Below, piece by piece: positions 6,610-16,287 of a DNA stretch of 64,000 nucleotides; within the stretch, counting starts at the first letter, position 1; each line of letters begins with the position of its first letter. This DNA comes from RUG191 sp045642225. GTDB taxonomy: Bacteria; Bacillota; Clostridia; Lachnospirales; Lachnospiraceae. Where the stretch lies: positions 7,631 to 71,630 of the forward strand of contig JAZUIN010000127.1 of the NCBI GenBank assembly GCA_045642225.1, written 5' to 3'. Both the position numbers and the translations under genes were made by a program. Under the pieces are notes generated by a model. The model did not search any database and was not told the origin of the DNA. It was given only the letters and a program-made list of their open reading frames with translations.

Positions 6610-8736
6610 TTATAACTCAAAATCTAACACTCTGGCATCTATATTTGCCTTAACTAATGTCACTTTAATCTTCTGTCCTAATGAATAAGTCTTACCTGTC
6701 CTCTCGCCGACAAGCTGATATTTGTCCTCATAGAAAATGTAATGGTCATCGTTCATCGTGCTAACATGCACAAGTCCTTCTACTGTATTAGGAAGTTCAA
6801 CATACAATCCCCAACCTGTCACAGATGAAATTATACCTTCAAACTCATCTCCTAAGAACTTACTCATGTATTGAACCTTCTTAAGCTTCTCAACTTCTCT
6901 CTCAAGTTCTTCGGCTCTACGCTCTGTCTTACATGTAGACGTCGCAACAACAGGAAGTAGTCCCTCGTAATGTTCAATTCTTCTATCATCAAATCTATTG
7001 CGAAGATTCTCTTTGATAATTCTATGAATCTGCAAATCTGGATAACGTCTTATTGGCGAAGTAAAATGACAATAAAACTCAGCAGCCAAGCCAAAGTGTC
7101 CTGTATTATCGTAAGTGTATTTCGCTTGTTGCATCGAACGAAGTGCAAGACGCGACAACAACACTTCTTCATCGTGTCCTTTTATCTTCTGAAGAACCTT
7201 CTGCAATTCTTTAGGATGTAACTCATTCGGATCTCCCTTCAAATTATAACCAAATCGTTGCAAAAAAGCATTAAGTTTCTTTATTTTCTCAGCATCTGGC
7301 ATTCCATGCGTTCTATAAAGAAATGGACATTCTAGCCATGCAAAATGTTCAGCCACAGTTTCATTTGCAGCAAGCATAAAGTCTTCAATAACCTTACAAG
7401 CATAGTTTCTCTCGTATGGACGTATATCAGCTACATTTCCATTATCATCTAATATAATCTTAGTTTCTTCCATATCAAAGTCTATCGCACCACGTCTCGT
7501 TCTTCTAGCACGAAGTATCTTCGACAAAGTATACATATGTTGAAACATAGGAACAAGCTCTTCGTATTTATCAATCAAATGCTGATCATTATCTTCAACA
7601 ATAGCATTTACATCATTATATGACATTCTACGATTAACATTTACCACACCTTCACAAATCTCATGGTCAATAATCTCGCCACTTCCATTAATTGTCATGA
7701 TACAGCAAAGTGCCAAACGGTCTTCTCCCTCGTTAAGAGAACAAATCCCATTAGACAAGGCATGTGGAAGCATCGGAATAACCCTGTCCACAAGATACAC
7801 GGATGTACCACGCTTATACGCCTCTTTGTCAAGCGCAGAATACTCTTGGACATAATTAGTTACATCTGCAATATATACGCCTAAAATGTAATTCTCACCA
7901 TCATATTCTAAGCTCACAGCGTCATCTAAGTCCTTAGCGTCTTCTCCATCAATCGTGACCATTACAGTATCGCGAAAATCAACACGACCATCCATATCTG
8001 CTTCACTTACAGGATTTGACACACGTGTTGCTTGAGTTAACACTTTACTTGGAAATTCAATCGGCACATCGAAGCTCTTAATCATAGACAAAATATCAAC
8101 ACCAGGATCATTTCTATGGCCCAAAATCTCCGTAATAACGCCTTCCGGCTTCTTACCCTTTCCTCCATAGCTTGTAAGCCTGCAAACCACCTTATGACCG
8201 TCTACAGCTCGCATATCCTTACCCTGAGGGATAAATACGTCTTCTGTAATCTTAGAATTATCTGGAACTACAAAACCATAATTGTTACTCTTCTCATATG
8301 TTCCAACTACAGTATTAATATCATGACTAATAACTTTAACTATCTTGCCTTCTCGTCTAGTACCCGGTACATTTCCAGTACCTGGCACAATCTCAACCAT
8401 AACTTTATCTTGGTGAAATGTATTACCAACATTGTTAATCGGAATGAAAATATCTTCATCAACATTTTCATCCTCAAGCTCTACAAAACCGAAGCCCTTC
8501 TCATGCGCAATAAATGTACCAATGAAGCGTTCAGCACTAGCCTTTACATATTTGCCACGAGCTGTAACATCAATCTTGCCCTCATCCACAAGAAGATCGA
8601 GAACATCTTGTAACTCTCCCCTTCTTTCCTTGGAAATGTTAAGCAAAATCGCAATCTCCTTAGCTTTCATAGGAACATAAAGCGAATCACATATTAAATT
8701 GTATAAAACCTTCTTCTGTTCCTCTAACTTACTCAT
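6610..8736 (-). CDS. rnr: Ribonuclease R
   Basis: The start is ATG at 8736 (MSKLEEQKK) after GGAGAG; a longer frame from 8784 would read through the secG terminator hairpin. About 708 residues. Order: winged helix (1-65), two cold-shock folds (RFIGTFIAHEKGFGFVELED at about 68), the RNB catalytic domain with TIDGEDAKDLDDAVSLE (metal-binding Asp residues) and HFTSPIRRYPDLQIHR, then an S1 domain (EFEGIISSVTGWGLYVELP). It degrades structured RNA 3' to 5' in the cytosol and takes part in trans-translation. The Lys-rich tail of the enterobacterial enzyme is absent, as is common in Firmicutes. Confidence 0.97.
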   Translation of the reverse strand: MSKLEEQKKVLYNLICDSLYVPMKAKEIAILLNISKERRGELQDVLDLLVDEGKIDVTARGKYVKASAERFIGTFIAHEKGFGFVELEDENVDEDIFIPINNVGNTFHQDKVMVEIVPGTGNVPGTRREGKIVKVISHDINTVVGTYEKSNNYGFVVPDNSKITEDVFIPQGKDMRAVDGHKVVCRLTSYGGKGKKPEGVITEILGHRNDPGVDILSMIKSFDVPIEFPSKVLTQATRVSNPVSEADMDGRVDFRDTVMVTIDGEDAKDLDDAVSLEYDGENYILGVYIADVTNYVQEYSALDKEAYKRGTSVYLVDRVIPMLPHALSNGICSLNEGEDRLALCCIMTINGSGEIIDHEICEGVVNVNRRMSYNDVNAIVEDNDQHLIDKYEELVPMFQHMYTLSKILRARRTRRGAIDFDMEETKIILDDNGNVADIRPYERNYACKVIEDFMLAANETVAEHFAWLECPFLYRTHGMPDAEKIKKLNAFLQRFGYNLKGDPNELHPKELQKVLQKIKGHDEEVLLSRLALRSMQQAKYTYDNTGHFGLAAEFYCHFTSPIRRYPDLQIHRIIKENLRNRFDDRRIEHYEGLLPVVATSTCKTERRAEELEREVEKLKKVQYMSKFLGDEFEGIISSVTGWGLYVELPNTVEGLVHVSTMNDDHYIFYEDKYQLVGERTGKTYSLGQKIKVTLVKANIDARVLDFEL

Positions 8737-8754
8737 GTTGATACATTCTCTCCA

Positions 8755-8782
8755 TAAAAAAAGCCACCGCTTACGCGATGGC
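8755..8782 (-). terminator. Terminator between secG and rnr
   Basis: Minus strand GCCATCGC-GTAA-GCGGTGGC followed by eight T. It lies 14 bp after the secG stop and 19 bp before the rnr start, so rnr is transcribed either from read-through or from a promoter in this short gap. Confidence 0.85.
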
Positions 8783-8795
8783 AAAAACTCACTTT

Positions 8796-9041
8796 CTAGA
8801 AGCTACCTACATTAAGAAGTAATGCTAAAACAAAGAATACTACTACTAAAGCTGAAGTAATCTTAACAAGCATACCCTCTCTTGTACGTCCTTTGTGCTT
8901 TCTAAAATATGTGTCTGTTGTTGCTTGTCCTGCCAAAGATCCAAGACCTTGTGACTTACCTTCTTGAACAAGTACAAACACTGTAATTGCCACACTAACT
9001 ATAATAAATAAAATCATACATATCATTTTTAAAGCTGACAT
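8796..9041 (-). CDS. secG: Protein translocase subunit SecG
   Basis: The start is ATG at 9041, after GGGAGGA at seven bases; the 99-residue frame from 9095 is too long. 81 residues with two membrane helices (about 2-23 and 57-78) and the SecG loop motif VLVQEGKSQGLGSLAG followed by FRKHKGRT. It is an accessory subunit of the SecYEG channel. The position ahead of rnr-smpB-ssrA is the standard Firmicute order. Confidence 0.95.
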   Translation of the reverse strand: MSALKMICMILFIIVSVAITVFVLVQEGKSQGLGSLAGQATTDTYFRKHKGRTREGMLVKITSALVVVFFVLALLLNVGSF

Positions 9042-9124
9042 ATTATATCCTCCCGAATCAATCGTATTTATTACGACTAAACTATAGTAACACATTTATG
9101 AATTGATGTCAAAAAATTGTTTAT

Positions 9125-9160
9125 AAAAAATAAGCCCCGTAAACCAAAAGTTTACAGGGC
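9125..9160 (-). terminator. Terminator of gdhA
   Basis: Minus strand GCCCTGTAAAC-TTTTG-GTTTACGGGGC, then a T-rich run. It lies 40 bp after the gdhA stop. Confidence 0.85.
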
Positions 9161-9199
9161 CATAATAAACAATGATTATTTATTAAATAAGTCTGTGGC

Positions 9200-10561
9200 T
9201 TAGTAAGCAACACCTTGAGCGATCATTGCATCTGCAACCTTCTCGAAACCAGCGATGTTAGCACCAGCAACAAGATCTTCACCTAAGTTGTACTTCTTAG
9301 CAGCGTCAAGTGAGTTATGAACGATACCTTCCATAATTCCTTGAAGCTTAGAATCAACTTCTTCGAATGTCCAAGATAATCTCTCAGAGTTTTGAGACAT
9401 TTCAAGAGCTGATGTAGCAACACCACCTGCGTTAGCAGCCTTAGCTGGTCCAAATAGAACTCCTGCCTTTTGGAATGCAGCAACAGCTTCTGGAGTTGAA
9501 GGCATGTTAGCACCTTCACAAACAGCGATTACGCCGTTGTCGATAAGCATCTTAGCATCATTCTCATCTAATTCGTTTTGTGTAGCACATGGAAGAGCAA
9601 CGTCTACCTTGTATTGCCATACACCATGCTCACCATTCTTCTTCTCGAAATATTGAGCACTAGACTTAGCAGCTGCATACTCTGACAAACGTGCACGCTT
9701 AACTTCTTTAACTTCTTGTAATAATTCAACGTCGATACCTGTTTCATCATAGATCCAACCTGTTGAATCAGAACATGTAACAACCTTACCACCTAATTGG
9801 TTAACCTTTTGGATTGCATAGATAGCAACGTTACCAGAACCAGAAACTGCAACAGTCTTACCATTGAAGTCTGTGTTTCTAAGTGTCTTAAGAGCTTCTT
9901 GTGTATAGTAGCAAAGACCATAACCTGTAGCCTCTGTACGAGCAAGTGATCCACCATAAGATAATCCCTTACCTGTAAGAACACCTGTAAACTCGTTACG
10001 AAGTCTCTTATATTGACCATACATAAATCCGATTTCTCTAGCACCTGTTCCGATATCACCAGCAGGTACATCTGTATCAGCACCGATGTGCTTGCAAAGC
10101 TCTGTCATAAATGCTTGACAGAATCTCATGATTTCCATGTCTGACTTACCCTTAGGATCGAAGTCAGAACCACCCTTACCACCACCGATTGGAAGTGTTG
10201 TAAGACTGTTCTTGAAGATTTGCTCGAAACCTAAGAACTTAATAACTGAAAGGTTTACTGATGGGTGAAGTCTTAAACCACCTTTGTAAGGTCCGATTGC
10301 AGAGTTAAATTGTACTCTGTAACCACGGTTAACTTGTACTTTACCATTATCATCAACCCATGATACTCTAAATTGGATAATTCTTTCAGGTTCAACAATT
10401 CTTTCAATAATAGAAAGCTCTTCTAACTTTGGATTAGCTTCTACTACTGGCTCAAGTGATTCTAATACCTCATAAGCTGCCTGTAAGAATTCCTTTTGTT
10501 CTCCATTTCTTTCTACAAGTCCGTCATAAACGCCTTGTAAGTAAGTGTTTTTAATACTCAT
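9200..10561 (-). CDS. gdhA: NADP-type glutamate dehydrogenase
   Basis: 453 residues. The catalytic region has GGLRLHPSVNLSVIKFLGFE, LPIGGGKGGSDFDPKGKSD (Lys of the GGxGG-type motif) and DVPAGDIGTGAREIGFMYGQ. The Rossmann motif is SGSGNVAIYA at about 235-245. It interconverts 2-oxoglutarate plus ammonia and glutamate; this hexameric type is typically the anabolic NADPH enzyme. GGAGAG lies eight bases before the ATG. It is a single-gene unit with its own promoter (10612-10640) and terminator. Confidence 0.96.
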   Translation of the reverse strand: MSIKNTYLQGVYDGLVERNGEQKEFLQAAYEVLESLEPVVEANPKLEELSIIERIVEPERIIQFRVSWVDDNGKVQVNRGYRVQFNSAIGPYKGGLRLHPSVNLSVIKFLGFEQIFKNSLTTLPIGGGKGGSDFDPKGKSDMEIMRFCQAFMTELCKHIGADTDVPAGDIGTGAREIGFMYGQYKRLRNEFTGVLTGKGLSYGGSLARTEATGYGLCYYTQEALKTLRNTDFNGKTVAVSGSGNVAIYAIQKVNQLGGKVVTCSDSTGWIYDETGIDVELLQEVKEVKRARLSEYAAAKSSAQYFEKKNGEHGVWQYKVDVALPCATQNELDENDAKMLIDNGVIAVCEGANMPSTPEAVAAFQKAGVLFGPAKAANAGGVATSALEMSQNSERLSWTFEEVDSKLQGIMEGIVHNSLDAAKKYNLGEDLVAGANIAGFEKVADAMIAQGVAY

Positions 10562-10611
10562 TTTGTAATCTCTCCTTTTTTATATACTTTGTGAACCTCA
10601 CAACAAAAATA

Positions 10612-10640
10612 ATTATACTCCCATTGTATACAAAATTCAA
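10612..10640 (-). promoter_or_regulatory. Sigma-A promoter of gdhA
   Basis: Minus strand TTGAAT (10640-10635), 17-base spacer, TATAAT (10617-10612). A leader of about 45 bases precedes the ATG. Confidence 0.75.
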
Positions 10641-10666
10641 GAACTTTTTGTTTTTATATATACAAC

Positions 10667-10691
10667 GAATGTCCGTGCTAGACGGACATTC
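10667..10691 (-). other. Hairpin after purB
   Basis: GAATGTCCG and CGGACATTC form a perfect 9-bp stem with a 7-base loop, 22 bp after the purB stop. There is no strong U-tract, so termination would be weak. Confidence 0.5.
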
Positions 10692-10712
10692 ATTAAAAGT
10701 ATTTTATTAAAT

Positions 10713-12164
10713 TTAGCAATTAATTTCTGCTGTCATTCCAATTAAATCAGCGTTAGCTTTAAGCATTGGATTAACAACCTCTTCAAGATATTTAGTAACT
10801 TGATATGGAGCACGACCAACATATTTACTTGGATCCATTGTTGCCTCTAACTCCTCTAATGTCATAGGGAATTCAGGGTCGGCTGCAATAAGTTCAAGTA
10901 GGTTATTATCCTTACCTTCAACCTTAACTGTCTTACCTACTTCCATTGAAAGCTGTCTAATCTTCTCGTGTAATTCTTGTCTATTACCACCATTCTTTAC
11001 GGCATCCATCATAATATTTTCTGTTGCCATAAATGGAAGCTCTGACATAAGTCTCTTAGTTACAACCTTGTCATATACAACAAGTCCATCAACAACATTT
11101 AAACAAAGATCTAAAACTCCGTCTGTTGCCAAGAAACCTTCGGCTACTGATAAACGCTTATTAGCAGAGTCATCTAATGTTCTCTCGAACCATTGTGTTG
11201 CAGATGTGATTGCTGGATTTAGCGCATCAATCATTACATATCTTGATAGAGACGCAATTCTCTCACTTCTCATTGGGTTACGCTTATATGCCATTGCTGA
11301 CGAACCGATTTGTGATTTCTCGAATGGTTCCTCTACCTCTTTTAAATGTTGAAGTAGACGGATATCGTTACTCATCTTATGTGCACTTGCTGCAATTCCT
11401 GCCAAAACATTACATACTCTTGTATCAATCTTACGAGAATATGTCTGTCCTGATACAGGTACACATTCTTCAAATCCCATTTTCTTAGCAATAAGTGGAT
11501 CAATCTTATCAATCACTTCGTTATCATCATTAAATAATTCCTTGAAGCTTGCTTGAGTACCTGTTGTGCCCTTTGAACCTAACATCTTAAGTGTTGAAAG
11601 AACATAATCAAGATCTTCTAAGTCAATCATAAACTCATTAATCCAAAGTGTTGCACGCTTACCGATTGTTGAAGGTTGAGCAGGTTGGAAATGTGTAAAT
11701 GCAAGAGTTGGCATATCTTTGTATTCATCAGCAAATTTTGCCAAAGCATTTATTACATTTACAAGCTTCTTTCTAACCAGAAGTAAAGCATCACGCATAA
11801 TAATCATATCAGTGTTGTCACCAACATAACAGCTAGTAGCACCTAGGTGAATAATTCCTGCTGCGTTAGGACATTGTTGACCATAAGCATATACATGACT
11901 CATAACATCATGACGGACTTCCTTCTCACGTGCCTTTGCAACATCATAATTAATATTTGAAACATTAGCCTTAAGCTCATCAATTTGCTCTTGTGTAATA
12001 ACTGGCTTACCATCTTGACTTAAGCCTAATTCCATCTCTGTTTCAGCAAGTGCAATCCAAAGCTTTCTCCAAGTTGTAAATTTCTTATCTTGCGAAAAAA
12101 TGTATTGCATCTCTTTACTTGCATATCTTTCCGAAAGTGGACTTGTAAATCCGTCTGTACCCAT
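10713..12164 (-). CDS. purB: Adenylosuccinate lyase
   Basis: 483 residues, the longer lyase type. The fumarase/aspartase superfamily signature SSAMAYKRNPMRSER is at about 290-305. HLGATSCYVGDNTD and LAFTHFQPAQPSTIGKRA carry catalytic residues. It cleaves SAICAR and adenylosuccinate, releasing fumarate, in purine synthesis. It lies 130 bp after purC, matching consecutive steps of the pathway. The terminal residue is Cys after TAEIN, with nothing unusual otherwise. Confidence 0.96.
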   Translation of the reverse strand: MGTDGFTSPLSERYASKEMQYIFSQDKKFTTWRKLWIALAETEMELGLSQDGKPVITQEQIDELKANVSNINYDVAKAREKEVRHDVMSHVYAYGQQCPNAAGIIHLGATSCYVGDNTDMIIMRDALLLVRKKLVNVINALAKFADEYKDMPTLAFTHFQPAQPSTIGKRATLWINEFMIDLEDLDYVLSTLKMLGSKGTTGTQASFKELFNDDNEVIDKIDPLIAKKMGFEECVPVSGQTYSRKIDTRVCNVLAGIAASAHKMSNDIRLLQHLKEVEEPFEKSQIGSSAMAYKRNPMRSERIASLSRYVMIDALNPAITSATQWFERTLDDSANKRLSVAEGFLATDGVLDLCLNVVDGLVVYDKVVTKRLMSELPFMATENIMMDAVKNGGNRQELHEKIRQLSMEVGKTVKVEGKDNNLLELIAADPEFPMTLEELEATMDPSKYVGRAPYQVTKYLEEVVNPMLKANADLIGMTAEINC

Positions 12165-12235
12165 ATTCTTTTCTCCTTATTCATCAATAATATTATTAGT
12201 TAAGCTAATACATCAAAACAATTCTAAACATTTAC

Positions 12236-12293
12236 CTAACAAATGTTAGTCTAAAATAATTAAAACAACCTAACAAAAGTTAGTCTAAAATAA
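12236..12293. repeat. Direct repeat in the purC-purB spacer
   Basis: CCTAACAAATGTTAGTCTAA and CCTAACAAAAGTTAGTCTAA begin at about 12236 and 12270, a 34-bp period with AAATAA following each. Each copy has a 5-bp CTAAC/GTTAG stem, giving two small hairpins just after the purC stop. Confidence 0.7.
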
Positions 12294-12294
12294 C

Positions 12295-13155
12295 TTAGAA
12301 CTTCTCTCCTGTTAGCATCTCATATGCTTCTTTGTATTTTGCTATTGTCTTATCAATAACGTCTTGTGGCAAATCATAATCACAGTCAGGATTTGCTTTA
12401 AGATAATCACGAACAAATTGCTTGTCAAAGGAAGGTTGTCCTTGTCCCTTCTTATACTCATTTTCTGGCCAGAAACGTGAACTATCTGGTGTTAACATCT
12501 CATCTGCAAGAACTACATTTCCATCTTCATCCAAGCCAAACTCAAACTTAGTATCAGCAATTATAATACCTTTGCTTAATGCATAATCAGCACATGTATT
12601 ATACAACTTCAATGTACAATCCTTGATTTGCTTTGCTAAATCTTCCCCTCTTCCAGGATAAGCCTTTTCAAGAACTTCAATTGACTTCTCATAAGAAATA
12701 TTTTCATCATGATCACCGATCTCAGCCTTAGTTGAAGGTGTATAAATAGCTTCTGGAAGCTTCTCTGATTCTTCAAGTCCTTCTGGAAGCTTGATGCCAC
12801 AAACAGTACCATTTTCCTTATAGCTAGCCCAACCAGAACCTGTAATATAACCTCTAACGATACATTCTATAGGAAGCATTTCTAACTTCTTACACATCAT
12901 TGCATGGTCCTTAAAATTCTCTGTCTGGAAAAATTCAGGCATATCTTTTGTATCAATAGAAATCATATGATTAGGAACAATGTCCTTTGTCAAATCAAAC
13001 CAGAACTTACTCATTCTAGTAAGTACAGCACCTTTGTCTACAATTTTGTTCTTAAGAATTACGTCAAATGCGCTAATTCTGTCTGTAGCTACCATGATAA
13101 TGCTGTCGCCATTATCATACATTTCTCTTACTTTACCTTCTTTAATTGGCTTCAT
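12295..13155 (-). CDS. purC: SAICAR synthetase (phosphoribosylaminoimidazole-succinocarboxamide synthase)
   Basis: 286 residues. Family motifs: IKEGKVREMYDNGDSIIMVA near the start, ATDRISAFDV, LPIECIVRGYITGSGWASY, and ADTKFEFGLDEDGNVVLADE. It joins aspartate to CAIR in an ATP-dependent step; PurB then removes fumarate. The length and the DSSRFWP motif are typical of this longer bacterial type. GGAGA lies seven bases before the ATG. It is transcribed with gpmI upstream (59-bp gap) and purB downstream unless the spacer hairpins stop transcription. Confidence 0.96.
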   Translation of the reverse strand: MKPIKEGKVREMYDNGDSIIMVATDRISAFDVILKNKIVDKGAVLTRMSKFWFDLTKDIVPNHMISIDTKDMPEFFQTENFKDHAMMCKKLEMLPIECIVRGYITGSGWASYKENGTVCGIKLPEGLEESEKLPEAIYTPSTKAEIGDHDENISYEKSIEVLEKAYPGRGEDLAKQIKDCTLKLYNTCADYALSKGIIIADTKFEFGLDEDGNVVLADEMLTPDSSRFWPENEYKKGQGQPSFDKQFVRDYLKANPDCDYDLPQDVIDKTIAKYKEAYEMLTGEKF

Positions 13156-13214
13156 TTCAAATCTCCTTTAACATTTTAATTTATTGATAATTATTTTAAA
13201 TGTTTAACAAAATA

Positions 13215-14759
13215 TTAACCACGAACTAATAGTGACTCACCTGTCATTTCTTTAGGTTGTTCTAGTCCCATTATATCAATAAGAGTTGGTGCAATATCAG
13301 CAAGCTTACCGTCGTTCTTCAAGCTCCAATTAGCTTCACCATTTACCAAAATAAATGGAACAGGATTTGTTGTATGCGCTGTATGTGGCTCGCCTGTTGT
13401 CTCATCAATCATCTTCTCAGCATTACCGTGATCAGCACAAATAAACATTACGCCACCAACTTCTTTAACTGCCTCAACAGCTTCACCTACTAAACCATCT
13501 ACTCTCTCTACTGCAGTCTTTGCAGCTTCGACAACACCTGTATGACCTACCATATCTGGGTTAGCAAAATTGATAACAATAACATCATACTTGTCTGATT
13601 TGATTGCTTCTACAAGGTCCATTCCAACCTCTGGAGCACTCATCTCAGGCTTTAAATCATAAGTTGCAACATCCTTAGGTGAATTAACAAGAAGTCTAGC
13701 CTCGTCTACGTTTGGCTCCTCAATTCCACCGTTGAAGAAAAATGTTACGTGCGCATATTTCTCTGTCTCAGCAAGACGAAGTTGTTTAAGATTATTATTT
13801 GCAAGAAATTCTCCAAATGTATTAACAATCTCTTCCTTAGGAAATGCAATAAGCTTATTAGGAATTGTCTCGTCATAATCCTTAAAGCACACATAAGTAA
13901 TATCTAAGAAATCTCTTTCAAAGCCTTCAAATTTGTCATCACAGAAAGCTCTTGTAATTTCTCTAGCTCTATCTGGGCGGAAGTTGAAGAATACAACTGA
14001 ATCACCGTCTTTAACTAATGATAAAGGCTCGCCTGCTTCATCAGTGATTACTGTTGGAAGTACAAACTCATCAGTTACATCATTATCATAGCTATCTTGC
14101 ATAGCTTGAACTGCTGATGTAGCTTTGACACCTTCACCTTTAACAAGTGAGTTGTAAGCCTTCTCAACTCTATCATAATTGTTATCTCTATCCATAGCAT
14201 AATAACGACCAGATAATGAAGCAATTTTACCAACTCCAATCTTAGCCATCTCTTCTTCAAGCGCTGCTACATAATCTTTAGCAGATGCTGGAGGTGTATC
14301 TCTACCATCTAAGAATCCGTGTACATATACATTTTCAAGACCATTCTTCTTAGCCATCTCAAGAAGACCATAAAGGTGTGTGTTATGAGAATGAACACCA
14401 CCATCAGAAAGAAGTCCCCACAAATGTAAATCAGAATTATTCTTCTTACAATTCTCAATAGCTTCTAAAAGAACCTTATTTTCAAAGAATGTTCCATCTT
14501 CTATTTCTTTTGTAATCTTAGTAAGATCTTGATAAATAATACGTCCAGCACCAATATTCATATGGCCAACTTCTGAATTACCCATTTGTCCATCAGGAAG
14601 TCCAACTGCAAGTCCTGAAGCATATCCAGGAACAAAAGGACATTCCTTCATTAACGAATCCATAACAGGTGTATTTGCCATTGCAATCGCATTTCCTGTA
14701 GGATTATCATTCAATCCATATCCATCTAGTACCATTAAAACTACGGGTTTTTTACTCAT
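13215..14759 (-). CDS. gpmI: 2,3-bisphosphoglycerate-independent phosphoglycerate mutase
   Basis: 514 residues. Alkaline-phosphatase-fold metal ligands and nucleophile are visible: LMVLDGYGLNDNPTGNAI-type start, GNSEVGHMNIGAGRIIYQD (Ser nucleophile), DGRDTPP, NFANPDMVGHTG, CADHGNAEKM, HTTNPVPF. It interconverts 3- and 2-phosphoglycerate. It belongs to the glycolytic set gap-pgk-tpiA-gpmI but is separated from tpiA by the CapA-like gene, which ends 15 bp before its start. Confidence 0.97.
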   Translation of the reverse strand: MSKKPVVLMVLDGYGLNDNPTGNAIAMANTPVMDSLMKECPFVPGYASGLAVGLPDGQMGNSEVGHMNIGAGRIIYQDLTKITKEIEDGTFFENKVLLEAIENCKKNNSDLHLWGLLSDGGVHSHNTHLYGLLEMAKKNGLENVYVHGFLDGRDTPPASAKDYVAALEEEMAKIGVGKIASLSGRYYAMDRDNNYDRVEKAYNSLVKGEGVKATSAVQAMQDSYDNDVTDEFVLPTVITDEAGEPLSLVKDGDSVVFFNFRPDRAREITRAFCDDKFEGFERDFLDITYVCFKDYDETIPNKLIAFPKEEIVNTFGEFLANNNLKQLRLAETEKYAHVTFFFNGGIEEPNVDEARLLVNSPKDVATYDLKPEMSAPEVGMDLVEAIKSDKYDVIVINFANPDMVGHTGVVEAAKTAVERVDGLVGEAVEAVKEVGGVMFICADHGNAEKMIDETTGEPHTAHTTNPVPFILVNGEANWSLKNDGKLADIAPTLIDIMGLEQPKEMTGESLLVRG

Positions 14760-14774
14760 TTTATACCTCTTTTC

Positions 14775-16145
14775 TTAAAATAATTTATTAACTATATTAC
14801 CATTTGAATCTATCTTAGCATTTCGTGATACCTTATTCATATCATCTAAAATGTTATTCTTCTCATCTTCATCCGTAACAAGACTTGTTACTCCTTCTGA
14901 GAATTTACAAGGAATAAAGCTCGCGTTAAGCTTACCATCTCTATTAATCGTCACCCTAGCAAGTCCTGTATCATAATTTCCTGGCATATCTGCAGATACT
15001 GCAAACCAGTAATTTCCCAAGCTATAGTATATTGGGACATCATCTATCATATCTACACCTTCAAGGCAATGTGTATGTCCACCAATAATTGCATCTGCTC
15101 CTGCTTCAACAAATTGTTCTGCTAATTGAACCTGATCTTTGGCATAATTTGGTTTGTATTCAATGCCCCAGTGAACAATACAAAGAACATAATCCGAATT
15201 AGCTTTCGCTTGTTTTATCTCTTCAATGAAGATTGCAGGGTCTTTACATTTCAAGACACCAGGTTCATCTTCTGTTGCTTCCTTTGTAAAATTCTGATTC
15301 TTCTCAATTTGTGTCGCTGAAACAATAGCAATCTTCTTACCATTTGCAATGTAATACAATGGTTGCGAAGCTCTATCTAAATTCTTACCAGCTCCAACAT
15401 ACGGAATTTTATTATTATCAAGCGCTGAAAATGTATCTAAAATACCTTGCTCTCTATAATCATAAACATGGTTATTTGCAAGACTAACGGAATCAACACC
15501 TATACGCTTTAATTCTGCGGCCCTTTGTGGATCACCTCTAAAATAATAATATTTCTCTACAATAGGTTCTCCTCTTGTTGTATAACTAAACTCATTATTC
15601 AAAATAAAAACATCCGAGTTGTTAGTCTCTTCTAAAAGCTCATCGCTAAAGCAATCAACCAAGCCATGTTCTTGTCCTAACATATAATTTGTCGTAGCAA
15701 CCTCATCTGCCATTGAAAGATCTCCGGCAAAATCAAATACAACATTTTCACGATTCTTCGAATCGACAACAAATGTAAATTGCTTATCATACGCCTCTAT
15801 GCCTGTAGCCATCGTATACTCATACCACAAAACATGTATACTTTTGCCGGTATACTCATACCACTTATTGCTGTCATTAAATTCTTTATCATCGACAATT
15901 CTTTGCAAAGGTTCTTCACCATATCGGCTAATAAACCAAGCCATAAAGCTTTCATCTACCGCATGATTTCCAATAAACTCATTGGTGCACACTGACAAAA
16001 TCTTATCAGAATTTTCTTCGTACTTACTCAATTCATAGTCTAATCTAGCTGTATTAACATTTGAAGCCGATGCTTTATTCGCACAACCACAAATAATACA
16101 AGCGACAATGATCGCAAGAAATACTATGTAACACTTATTTCTCAT
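14775..16145 (-). CDS. CapA-family metallophosphatase-like lipoprotein
   Basis: 456 residues. The N-terminus has a basic start, a hydrophobic core and the lipobox IICGC, giving a lipoprotein cleaved before Cys-21. The CapA/PgsA-type calcineurin-like domain follows: FDFAGDLSMADE, SLANNHVYDYREQGI, IVHWGIEYKPNY, IIGGHTHCLEGVD and YYSLGNYWF. CapA proteins are known from poly-gamma-glutamate capsule synthesis, but most relatives outside capsule operons have no proven substrate, and no capBC is present. It probably acts on the outer face of the membrane. A terminator before it and a 15-bp gap to gpmI suggest its own promoter may also serve gpmI. Confidence 0.85.
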   Translation of the reverse strand: MRNKCYIVFLAIIVACIICGCANKASASNVNTARLDYELSKYEENSDKILSVCTNEFIGNHAVDESFMAWFISRYGEEPLQRIVDDKEFNDSNKWYEYTGKSIHVLWYEYTMATGIEAYDKQFTFVVDSKNRENVVFDFAGDLSMADEVATTNYMLGQEHGLVDCFSDELLEETNNSDVFILNNEFSYTTRGEPIVEKYYYFRGDPQRAAELKRIGVDSVSLANNHVYDYREQGILDTFSALDNNKIPYVGAGKNLDRASQPLYYIANGKKIAIVSATQIEKNQNFTKEATEDEPGVLKCKDPAIFIEEIKQAKANSDYVLCIVHWGIEYKPNYAKDQVQLAEQFVEAGADAIIGGHTHCLEGVDMIDDVPIYYSLGNYWFAVSADMPGNYDTGLARVTINRDGKLNASFIPCKFSEGVTSLVTDEDEKNNILDDMNKVSRNAKIDSNGNIVNKLF

Positions 16146-16287
16146 TACATTTCCTATATCAATATAAATGTCTAATTATACAAACTCTCACAATTAAGAA
16201 TTATAGCATATCTTGTAGTTTTTTTCATAATAAGAAATGTAAATTTTTCGCTTGATATACTCGGTTTTCAATACATTTTGCATAAAC

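Noticed and set aside
8116..8680. Plus-strand frames opposite rnr
   Set aside because: Antisense shadows of the RNase R gene with low-complexity products.
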